Position numbers and translations under genes: made by a program. The notes beneath the pieces were generated by a model. The model was not told the origin of the DNA and did not search any database. It saw only the letters and a list, made by a program, of their open reading frames with translations. Source: Hypomyces perniciosus (Eukaryota; Ascomycota; Sordariomycetes; Hypocreales; Hypocreaceae). From it: a stretch of DNA of 64,000 nucleotides. Positions 35,396 through 45,328 of this stretch are shown here, piece by piece. Within the stretch, counting starts at the first letter, position 1, and every line of letters begins with the position of its first letter. Location of the stretch: the NCBI GenBank assembly GCA_008477525.1, contig SPDT01000001.1:3720001-3784000 (forward strand), given 5' to 3'.

Positions 35396-35418
35396 GTACT
35401 TCGTACTCCGTACTCCGT
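35396..35418. repeat. Triple compound dispersed motif
   Basis: Three head-to-tail motif units (CTTCGTAC, CTCCGTAC, CTCCGT) follow an initial GTA, with period 8. It is the longest such array in the window, followed by GAGTAC. Confidence 0.7.
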
Positions 35419-37099
35419 GCGAGTACATACATTCGAGCAGAACTCGTAAACGTAGTGTCCGTCGCAACTTGAGCGAAAAATGCACAGTCCAGGGCACCTG
35501 CGCGCCACAGTGGCCCGTTCACAGCCTGGGAATACATATTCCCCTGAGCCTGGAAGCGACAGGCAATAGCGTAGTAGTACTCCGTAGTATTCCAGAATGC
35601 AGTCTGGAACCTCGCTTCAATTTTGTGTCGGCAAAAGCGGCAATGTTGAAACAGACACGGGAGGGAGCTCATGGTAATAACTCCCTTCTCCCCTCTCCTA
35701 CCACTCCGTGCCAACACTGGATATCATGGATGCTTTCATGAAGGGAGGGCATGTTTTTGGGTAGGTAGCACTGCATGTCATTGATTGGCACGCCAATGAC
35801 CAGTAATCATCAATGAGATCGTCGGCCCGTTTCGTTCCCTCAACCAACAGCGATCTGACCACGCCATCATACGAAGAAGTACGGAGTACTCGTGCATCCC
35901 CCTGTGGTTCCATATCCCGTGGCTGCAGCATCAACCAGGCTGAGCTCCCTATCTAATCTTACGGCTCAGCTATTTATGGACCGTCAGCCAAGCGAGGGTA
36001 CGGAACACGGAGTAATACTTTCACAATTGGCTTATGAATGCACAATGATGTCAAATCCCTGTCCAATCAAGGAGTCCTTCCGTTGGCATGAAGGGTGGAT
36101 TGTGGTCCGTGAACCAACAACCCATGCCATGCTTCTCGATGTTCCATGGAACGATACGGTCATGTGTATGTAATCAGCTATTCTTGGCTGATTGCTATTA
36201 CTGACCCTGACCACGAGCCAAGACAAACATAGGTGAGCATTGACGACGGCAAGAGTCATGTTATCTTGATGATGACTACGAAGTAGCCTACCGAGTACAG
36301 ACAAATCAGAGCAGCTCACCGGCAAATGTTCACCATGGGAATACAATCTATCAAGCCTCCCTTTGATCGCCCTTCTCCTCCCCCTTTTAGATACATACAA
36401 GATCATCCTTGGCCAAGCAGTCATACATCCCAAGGCTGTATTGTATGTACGGAGTACATCGCACAAGAATCCCGCAATTCTGTGATCCAATGGAATGCTT
36501 TGAAGCTACGTGCCAGTACTACCTTCAAACGGACAAACGAAACAGCACCTCCCCTCCCCTCTTAGTGTGGGCAGAAAGGGGGTTGGCTGGATGATGTCGT
36601 TTGGTAGTAGGTTTGGCTGTGGCAGTGAAGGTCGCATAAACCACAGACGACTCCGTGCTTACGAAGTAGGCATGTGTTGTCTGATTTGATAGGTTCAGTT
36701 GATCGCTCAACACAGAAAGTCACAGTACAGTAGATTTCCTAATCCGGTAGGTCCAGGCGTCGAGGCCCGTGGCAACAGCGCAACCTTTCACTATTAATAT
36801 CATGATATATGAACAGTAGGATTTGAAATAAATGCATAGCCCGTCTGGAATGCTAAAAATAATGTCGAATGTTTTAATTCTCGGCGGAGGTTATCAAAAC
36901 TCTGGGCGGCGTGCCTTGCTCATACATGTTTACATATCGCCAATAAGGGTTAGGGTTATGTCTACTCCGGGATCGGCATGAAGAGCCACTTATTGCATCA
37001 CAGTTTGACGGTTCAAATGATGCAGTTTTGGCAACCATAGGATTATTCTACACGGAACGATATATCCAATATTATCCAGCCTCTTTATCTGAACACATC

Positions 37100-38999
37100 A
37101 TGTCGGCGGGCCAGAGTCATAATTCTTCGCAAAAATACTTCTCCACCAGGGGTGGTGACCATGGCGTAGGCCCTTTCATGCACTTCAACGGCATCTCGAC
37201 CACATATTGACTCACCTTAGCTTTCGTTTGAAGCAGTTGTTCTGAAGGGACTTGCTGCAGATGGCGGCCTTTTCTTGCCCGAGGAGATCCCGGTTGTCGC
37301 AGATTGGGTACACTTTCCATCCACCCAGCGGTCTTCTTCCATGACTTCAAAGGGCACACATAAAGGTCAAGGCTAATATCCCACACCTCCTTTTTAGGCA
37401 AATTGGAAAGACCTCTCGTACGCGGAATTAGCCTTCCGGATCTTGAGCCTCTACATATCAACCGATGAGATCCCCGCGGATGACCTCAAGGCCATCGTTG
37501 ATAGAAGCTACTCGACCTTCCGTGCTGAGGATATTACACCATTGGTGCACCTGAAGGACAACTTGAATCTTCTCGAACTATTCCATGGTCCGAGTTATTC
37601 CTTCAAAGACTGTGAGCCTTGATTCCGTCGCGGAACCATCCATTTCAGTGAAATTGACCAATTATTAGGTGCCCTGCAGTTTGTAGGCAATCTCTTTGAG
37701 TATTTCCTTGTTCGGAAGAATCAAGGAAAAGAAGGGAGAGGTGACTACTACTATACCTATGGCCACATCAAGCTCAGGTCAGCACACGAAGCTAACAGTT
37801 TCGCAGACAGGCACCATCTGACAGTTGTCGGCGCCACAAGCGGTGATGTACCTCCCCCCATCTCCATTCTCTCATAGTCGAGACACTTACTAAGATACTT
37901 GCAGACTGGATCCGCAGCCATATATGGCCTCAGAGGCAAGAAAGATGTGTCAGTCTTCATCCTGCATCCAAAAGGCCGCATCAGTCCCCTCCAGGAAAAA
38001 CAAATGACCACCGTCCTGGACGCAAATGTCCACAACTTGGCTGTCACAGGCACCTTCGACGACTGCCAAGACATCGTCAAGGCACTCTTCGCCGACCCTG
38101 ACGCCAACCAAGCACTCAAACTCGGAGCAGTAAACTCGATCAACTGGGCTCGGATTTTAGCCCAGATTGTCTACTACTTCCATTCCTACTTTGCATTGGC
38201 GAAAGCCTCTCCCTCGTTCAAGATTGGCGACAAGATTAGAGCGGTGGTTCCCACTGGTAACTTTGGTGATATTTTGGCTGGTTACTTTGCCCATCGCATG
38301 GGTCTTCCAAGCGACAAGCTCGTCATTGCGACTAATGAGAATGATATCCTGGATCGTTTCTGGAAGACTGGAAGGTATGAGAAGAATCCCTCCATTGATG
38401 AAGCAGAGGGTGGCGTGCGCGAGACTCTGAGCCCTGCTATGGACATTCTCGTCTCGAGCAACTTTGAACGTCTTCTCTGGTTCCTTGCCTATCAGTCCGC
38501 CTCAAACACCTCCGGGGCGAACGATGTATTGAATAGGAAAAACGCCTCGCAGCAGGTTGCGGCATGGCTGGCCGACCTGAAAACGAAGGGGGGCTTCGGT
38601 CCCGTCCCCCAGGACGTGCTGGATCTTGCTCACCGTACGTTCGAAAGCGAGCGCGTGACAAATACCCAGACTACCGAGACCATCAAGCAATACTTCAAAG
38701 AGGTGGGCTACGTTCTGGATCCGCATACAGCAGTTGGCGTCACAGCCGCAGAGAGATCCATGGCCAGAACGGGGCCTCAGATGCCTCACATCTCGCTGTC
38801 GACTGCTCACCCCGCAAAATTCGAAGCAGCTGTGAAGTTGGCGTTGCAATACGAGGCAAACTTCGATTTCAACAAGGTGCTTCCCGACGACTTCGTCGAT
38901 CTTGCTTCGAAGGAGACACGTGTGACAGCAGTGGAGAATTCGTGGGAGACGGTCAGGGAAATTGTCAAAAAGCAAGTTGAAGTAGACCTGAAGCATTAG
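37100..38999 (+). CDS. THR4: Threonine synthase
   Basis: PLP enzyme converting O-phosphohomoserine to threonine, the last step of threonine synthesis in the cytosol. Six exons: 37100-37165, 37221-37307, 37398-37611, 37669-37740, 37807-37847 and 37905-38999, giving about 524 residues. All junctions restore family sequence: RGGDHG-LSFEAVV, VADW-ANWKDLSY, FKD-CALQF, EGR-DRHHLTV and ATSGD-TGSAAIYG. The PLP-binding lysine lies in SYSFKDCALQF; the cofactor phosphate loop is in VVPTGNFGDILAGY. C-terminal landmarks are ATNENDILDRFW, LSPAMDILVSSNFERLLW and HISLSTAHPAKF. An in-frame ATG at 37028 would add 24 residues, but the family normally starts near the chosen site. The tiny 41-base fifth exon is well supported. 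Confidence 0.94.
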
Positions 39000-39796
39000 T
39001 TTTCCGTCTCCTCCAAACAAATCGAATAGATTAGATTTACGAAGTACACAGCCCTCCAGTTGGCTGGGATGTCTGTCTGCCTGGCCAAGATACGAGTACA
39101 CAACAGCTCCCAAGGTAGTTACCCTGTGGCTTGGAAGCTCAACCAACCAAACCTCCTCCCCACAAACCACTTGAGCCCCTCTCTGCCCCCAAGTGGCATC
39201 AACTACGGAGTACTTCGTTTATCCTTAAACGTGTTGATGCACAGCCGGTTCTTGGTTTCACAAGCCATACCGACGATCCGTTCTTTTTATGTCCGATACT
39301 CCACACCCCCGGGCGTCTATCCCCGCATTCACACATCGTTTGATCGGCATCGAAGCCATTGCAGTTTCGTCATACCTAAATATGCATCGAATTGCGTACG
39401 ACAGCGTGTTTCGTCGAGCCCAACACAAGGTCCATGGCTTCGGGTTTCGGGTTACGGGTACTACTAGATCAAACGATTATTATTAGTACCTTCCTATCTT
39501 GGCTTTTAGATAAGGTGCCGCACCACACGGGCCGGCATCGGCAGTTCTCCACAAATCCCGTCTTTGCCCGATGCTAAAGCCCAATATCACCAGCTTCATT
39601 ATACATACACACTAACTGTGTATTATGAATGAATGAATGCGCGCATCTTAACTTGTGATGTTATCCCCAAACAGAGTTTGCCCCTCGCCGCGTAATCCTC
39701 ACGAATCAAAAACACTGATCCTCAGAAAATCATCGTATGCGGGGTCTCAGACAGCACACGCGTGAGATCTAGGAACCCGTTGGGGTAGGCATAGTA

Positions 39797-39822
39797 GCAG
39801 CAGCAGCAGCAGCAGCAGCATC
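39797..39822. repeat. (CAG)n trinucleotide microsatellite
   Basis: About eight CAG/AGC units in non-coding DNA between two convergent genes. It probably varies in length between strains. Confidence 0.75.
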
Positions 39823-40391
39823 CAGCCAACAGGATCATGGAGAAACCATCTCTTGTGTTTGCTGTACCCAATACGAAGCACACCTTTGCCAAAGTACCAG
39901 ATACATTGATGCACATACTTGTTTGCTTAGTGTGGATTTATTGACAGTTCTCACCGAGATCGCCAAGAAGGGCCGATGGAGCATCCTGTGCCCTCTCTGC
40001 GCCTCATTGATGGCCAATTTCTTTGCTTGTTCTTCCCCTAGTTTCAACGCCTGCGAAAACTATTCAACCGCGCCCCATACTCGTCATCATCAATCGTACA
40101 TCCTATTCCCCGCCCGCAATAATCCTGCGCTCCGTCTTAAGGCCGTCCTTTCGACCGATAACCATGTGAAGATCATGGGTGTCCATAAGCATAAGTGCTG
40201 CGCGGCCCCCACCCCAAAAAAAAATACGCTTGAATATACAAATGACGTATCCAAACACTCAGGGTCCATGATCGCCGCCCCCTCCTAATGAAGAAAAAGA
40301 GAAAAAAGCCCCGACGCCAAACCTAATCGTCCATGTCGCTTGCGGGGACGATCATAGCCAAACCTTTCCCATATCCAGTGCATAATGATAC

Positions 40392-40422
40392 CGATGCTGG
40401 TGCTGGTGCTGGTGCTGGTGCT
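40392..40422. repeat. (GGTGCT)n hexanucleotide repeat
   Basis: About five tandem GGTGCT units just downstream of the F-box/leucine-rich gene, in its likely 3' region. Confidence 0.7.
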
Positions 40423-40590
40423 GACATGTGCCTGCGCCTGTCCTCAGCAGTTATCGCTGTCGCTTAAAACAAGTTCCACCTAGACCAGTGAAAACTATAC
40501 AGACCTTGTCTCGATCGACCAAGGCCTTACTCTCGTAAAAGACCCGGAGGTTTTGAGGATGCATCATAATCAAGAACTTCAAGTTCCTTT

Positions 40591-43500
40591 TCAAAGCTTC
40601 CCACTCCGAATTTCTTTTTCGAATATCTTCACACCCCATACGTCATAAAATTTCAACGGCCCCACCGTCCTAAACCGCAGCCGGGATCCACTGTCATAGC
40701 CGTCATCTTCACTCTCGCTCTCCGAGTCCAGGCTATCAATCGGTAGTGCCGGGAAGACATCGTGAGGGCCGGAGCCCGCATCGACTCCGACCCCGACTCC
40801 GACTCCGACCGGGACCTTAGCCTTGGCCTTGCCCTTCATCCGCTTCTTCTTAGACTCACCCGTAGCTTCCTTGGGTGTCTCCGAGGGCCTAACAACCCGA
40901 TCGACTCGATCGTCCTCCATCGCAATCCACTCTAGCTTGAGCTCGGGATGGTGCGATAAGTTATCGACGATAAACCTCAGAATCTCACGAACTACCCATA
41001 TGCAAGTGTCATTGTTCCTGAAGTGTAGAATATTGATGGCGCGTAGGTTAACAAGACCCGAAAAGAATTGCATGAATGCGTGCTGAAAGAATCGGTTAGC
41101 TTCAGATTTCTGCGTCCAGGGTATGTATTTCTTTCCACTTACCACTGCATGAATGTTCATGCTGACGGCCAACTCTTCGAGTTGCCGCCCTCGGGTGCAG
41201 ATGAGAATCATTGTCTTGTCATTCGAGTCCCAGTTGGATCCACTGGACTCATCTTTGATCATGAGGCGCTTCAGTGTGCCAATGTGTTTTTTCAATATCA
41301 ACCGGCGTATCTGGTCCATGGTCGTCGTGGTCCGAGGCGCAAAGCTTTCTGGTTTGTATTTGGCACTGCGCTCCAGCAGAAAGAGCTCATGTAGCTCCTC
41401 AAGCTGCGAAGCACAGGTAAGGAATGCGTTACATACGTTATCCGTGAAAATGCTACGCAACGGCAAAGGTCGCGCCTTGTTTTCTTTAGCGAGAAGCGTC
41501 CAAATGGGTGCTTGGTTGCCGACATTGAGCAACGTGAGCTGCTTAAGACATGATAGATTGATCGCTCGTGATAGCACAGATGCCTTGACCGGAAGGAGGT
41601 GGATGCTCAATGATGTCAGAGACAGCCCTCGAGTATTCCGAACGTACTCTCTTATGCATCGTTGGTTTGCCTCACCATTGGAGTTGCCTGATGCCAACTG
41701 TTTCTCTGAATCGTCGATCTCCGCCTCAATCTTCTGAATCCGGCTCCGAATGTCACTAATGCAGGCATTGAATGTTTGGAGCTGTTCCTCGGCCTCCTGG
41801 ATCTTCTCCTGTTCTGTGCCTATACATTTGGCTCGCATGTCTTGTAGCTCATTCACTAAGGCATCAGCGTGGCCCTCGAAGCGGCTGAGCTTGGCCTCTA
41901 GGGACTCAAAACTGGCTCTTTGCTTGAGAGGGTTGATCATGTTCCTACCCGCTGTTGCATCTGAACCATTCGTATCGGACAGACCGGGTGCAGTTTCATT
42001 TGAGCTTCCTTGGGTTGTGTTGTTCTGGACATCCAGCAACTGATCGTCGTTGTCATCGGAAATCTCCCCCGCCGCATCCACATGCGCAATGTCGATATCT
42101 TCAGGCGATGCGTCATCCTTCCCCTTTAAAACCTTTGATGGCTTATGCGTTGAGCTGCCTTCCGTTGCCGCACTGTCGTTCGTATTTGTCTCCGGCTGAG
42201 GTTTCTGCTCAGCTTCCTTGTCCTTCGATGACTCAGATGTTGTGTTTTCCGCCTCAGGTGACTTATTTTTGGACTCGCTGCTATCATCTTTGCTCATCTC
42301 TGTTACCGCCGTTCCATTGGAAGACTTTGAGGTTTCACCGTTCTGCGTTGGTAAGTCACTGGAGTCTACGTATTTTCTTGCCGCCTTCTCTATCGTATCC
42401 AGGATATCTTGTTGTGAGGCAGAGAAGTCACGAGATCCACTCAATAAGGTCATCAGTCTGGTTGAGACGGATTTTATGGATGTGAAAAATTCCTCTCGGG
42501 GGTCTGTAGTTGACTTTCCATTTTCTTTCTCGTCATTCCCTTGACCGGATTCGCTATCCTCCAAGCTGACCTGGGTTTGGGGCTTTTTGCCCTGTGCCGG
42601 CTCAATATCAAATATTCTGCCGAGGGCTGCCTCTTGGATTTTTCGCTCTTCTTGTGCTCGGAATGCCTTTGCAGCACCGGTGGAATCGTAGTTGCTATTC
42701 TGTGTCACCGGGACAACTTGAAATTCATCCTCAACATCCGAATCATCAGGATCAGATTCAGGCGGCGGCTTACGCGCCTGTTGTGCTAGAGCATCGGATA
42801 GGGACAGTTGTAGTTCGGTAAGAGTAGAACTTGAATTCCTAACGCAGGAGTTGAGTTCAGTCACAATATCGAGGTTGTCGATGTCTAGAACGCCCAAGTT
42901 CTTCAGGTTCTTGAACCCCGATAGAGTAGATGGATTCTTTGCATCGGCCACACGCTTTCCAGCTTTACTCTTAGGCGGGGACTTTGATGGGGGCACCAAA
43001 GCAGGAGGAGGAGTAGTGACAATCGGCACTGTCGTTCCCGGAGGAGGAACCACGCCGAGAGGTGGAGCGAGTGACAGTAGGTCAGACCAGTGATTTGAGG
43101 GGCCTGGTGCAACGTGCGCATCTATTGAGGCTGGCAACGGTGGTGGCGGCGTGTAGTAAGACTCACCAGCTTGCATCCGGATATGGAGCTTTCTCAGCGG
43201 AGCTATTCGGTGTAGTTCGCGGTACACTGGCCGGCTCAGTTCCACACGTATATTCCACCTACACTTGCTTCTCAGTGCTGCGAAATCTAGGCATTGGAGG
43301 AGGCGCATACTTACCGAAACACCTCAAGTGACTTGGCCTTCTTCAAAGTCAAGTAAAGAAGAGTATTGAGGAACTTGCCACAGCTAGCACTATATAGATA
43401 TGACTGATACGAACTCTCTCCTTTAGACCCAGCGCTAAGGGTGTCCATGGACAGATCTTTCAGATGTTTGGCATAGTTGTAGTTGCTCGTAGTGAAGGTA

Positions 43501-43845
43501 TCGAGGCCACCAGCAAGGCCATCGATGGGCGAGTCGAAGTTGAGATCGTCATCGTCGGGGAATATGATGTGGAAGTTTCGGTAAAGCTGGGTCGAAGCCA
43601 GCTCGTGGAAGTGTCTGGACACAAGGGCGACGCATATTAGATCGCTCTGGGAGCACTATGATTGTTTCAGCTGTCAGTCCAAAGGTATGTGGTATGGGGG
43701 AAAGTATTCTTACATGTGAGACGATCTCCTGCTGTGTCTCAGGTGGCAAGTCGAGGAATGTGAGACTTGGACCGGTCTTAGGCTTGACTCCATCAAGAGC
43801 AGTAGTAGCGATAGTGACGTCGTCGCCGGCAGCACTCGTGGCCAT
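40591..43845 (-). CDS. Large F-box / leucine-rich-repeat-like protein with acidic and coiled-coil middle
   Basis: About 1026 residues from four exons: 43845-43714, 43655-43315, 43258-41143 and 41082-40591. The start is the ATG of MATSAAGDD; the frame upstream has only TTG. Exon junctions give QEIVSH-CSQSDLICVALVS and LEVFR-WNIRVEL. The N-terminal F-box reads LTFLDLPPETQQEIVSH..., then VSRHFHELASTQLYRNFHII. Leucine-rich segments follow, then a Pro-rich patch and a long Ser/Thr/Glu/Asp-rich stretch with a coiled coil (near EQEKIQEAEEQLQTF). More leucine-rich sequence and a (VG)n patch before acidic DSESESEDDGYDSG end it. A 60-bp intron (41142-41083; GTAAGT, GCTAAC branch, TTTCAG) is in frame and stop-free, so retaining it adds 20 residues. 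Likely an SCF adaptor; substrate unknown. Confidence 0.75.
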
Positions 43846-45328
43846 GATATGGACGGGCGCAGCCGGATCGCTGGCAAGGACAAGATGCCAGCGTCTCGGA
43901 CGGCGAGAGGGTAGGAGGGGTAGCAAGAACGAGAGGTGGCAACAAGATCTCGGAGGCGAGGCGACAAGGCGTTACGGTGCTGCGGTTGCGGCTACTGCTG
44001 CTGCTGCTCTTGTTGTGAGGAGACGATATCGAATGCGATGCGCTGTGACGCTTTTCGATACGATGCGGCAATACGATGCAATGCAATGCGATGCGATACG
44101 ATGCGGATATGTTCGTGTCTGTGATGCGGGAGTTGCGAGGAGGGCTGTTGATGAGAGGGAATCGGTGCTGGGCTGAGGTTGCGCCTCGCCTTGCGCCTCC
44201 TCCAGTGAAGCAGCCTCCGGAGCGGCAGGCGGGGCGTACGGATCAGCGGTGGCCTGCGCCGGCACTGCCAGTCATCAGTGGACAGTGGACAGTGGACACT
44301 TTTTAGGCTTTCCAGGTGCCTTAGCGAGTCTTTGGGGGAGCAGTTCAGGCGGGGGAGTCTCTCTCTAATAGGGCCGTTAACGACAAAAAGTGGAGGCGAG
44401 AGAGGTGAGCCGTTGACGCCAAAACTGCGTGTTGAAACTGGAATGAGGGGTGAGAATGGAGACGGTGAATGATGAATGCGGGGGATAATTGGCGTGGCGT
44501 CAAATTAGGGACGAACGGCTCTTATCTAGCTGTTCTCTCAGTTCATCAGTTGAGACCTGTGAACTCCTATCTGACGGGTTGACAATCTAGTAATCAACTG
44601 TTGAAGAGAAGAGAGAAATGATGAATTCACTGATATCGCCACCCATCCCCAACATTAAAGCAATCATGCCCTTCCTTGTTTAACAATCATCGTTTATACT
44701 CGTACTCCACACATATTAAGATTGCCTCAACTCCTCTCAATTTCATATAATACTTCATGCGTCTGTTTTGTCACATGTCGCTGGGGTCTGTTCTCGGCGA
44801 CAAAGGTGTCCCTGTACTCCGTACTCCGTGGCTTATAAATAAATCCGCAGTCAAGCAAGCATTCCGAATTACGGCCTTCGTATTGACTAGCAGTAGGAGT
44901 AATCACTAAAAATACATCTTCATGCCGAATTTGCGCTCTAATACTACTTCGTAGCCTGTAATCTCCTGTAATCCACTTGTTCTAGGCATTCTAGGCATGA
45001 GTGGACCACTGCAGATGCACCCATAGAGGTACATTTTCACGGCATTTAGTGGGCGTGGAGCAGGTGGGCTGTGCATTTAACATTCATTCAACTCCAAACC
45101 ATGAGCCTCGTTTCAATCTTTGACCGTCTCCTCTCATCCCCAACATTCGTTCCTCATCCGCTCTTGTGTCACGGACCACCTGGTCGAGGAAACGCGTTGT
45201 TTCCCTCGTGGCTTGTACGACAGAAGCACATTCATTCGTTTAAATACTGCGTTTCTCGCCTGCTTAATTGAGATTTGTGTGGTGTGTTTTGACATCTCAC
45301 CTCCCGCATGAAGCATCACGCAGTCGAC
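43846..45328. promoter_or_regulatory. Divergent intergenic region F-box gene / transglutaminase-fold gene
   Basis: About 1.5 kb with both promoters. Near 43990-44110 lies a low-complexity region rich in GCTGCT and repeated GATGCGAT-like words. A short CAGTGGA(CAGTGGA) repeat lies near 44276-44298. A compound motif copy lies at 44814-44829 and a TACTTCGTA copy near 44945. No gene is supported. Confidence 0.5.
44814..44829. repeat. Compound dispersed motif GTACTCCGTACTCCGT
   Basis: Two units of CTCCGTAC type in tandem with period 8, as at 35396-35418. It lies about 500 bp upstream of the transglutaminase-fold gene. Confidence 0.7.

Larger units (their letters stand above)
33595..37099. other. 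3.5-kb gene-poor interval rich in GTACGGAGTAC-type motifs
   Basis: No coding gene is supported over 3.5 kb; open frames on both strands overlap and have random-looking composition. The interval carries a dense set of the dispersed motif: GTACTCCGTAC 34021-34031, a compound copy 34676-34692, GTACGGAGTATA from 34857, TACTTCGTAG from 34881, a compound copy 35396-35418, GTACGGAGTAC 35879-35889 and 36447-36457, plus degenerate copies near 34325, 35575, 36008, 36281 and 36660. A T-tract lies at 34963-34979. It must contain the F-box and threonine synthase promoters; a non-coding RNA or decayed element cannot be excluded. Confidence 0.5.
39000..40590. other. Convergent intergenic region
   Basis: About 1.6 kb between the 3' ends of threonine synthase and the large F-box gene. 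It holds motif copies at 39038-39047 and 39204-39217, a (CAG)n-type microsatellite at about 39797-39822, and a (GGTGCT)n hexamer run at about 40392-40422. Short open frames are not convincing. Confidence 0.5.

Noticed and set aside
35148..35717. 189-residue minus-strand frame in the gene-poor interval
   Set aside because: Mixed low-complexity ends (Val/Leu/Met run from GTACTA-like repeats), no domain and no plausible leader or splice partner; treated as chance.
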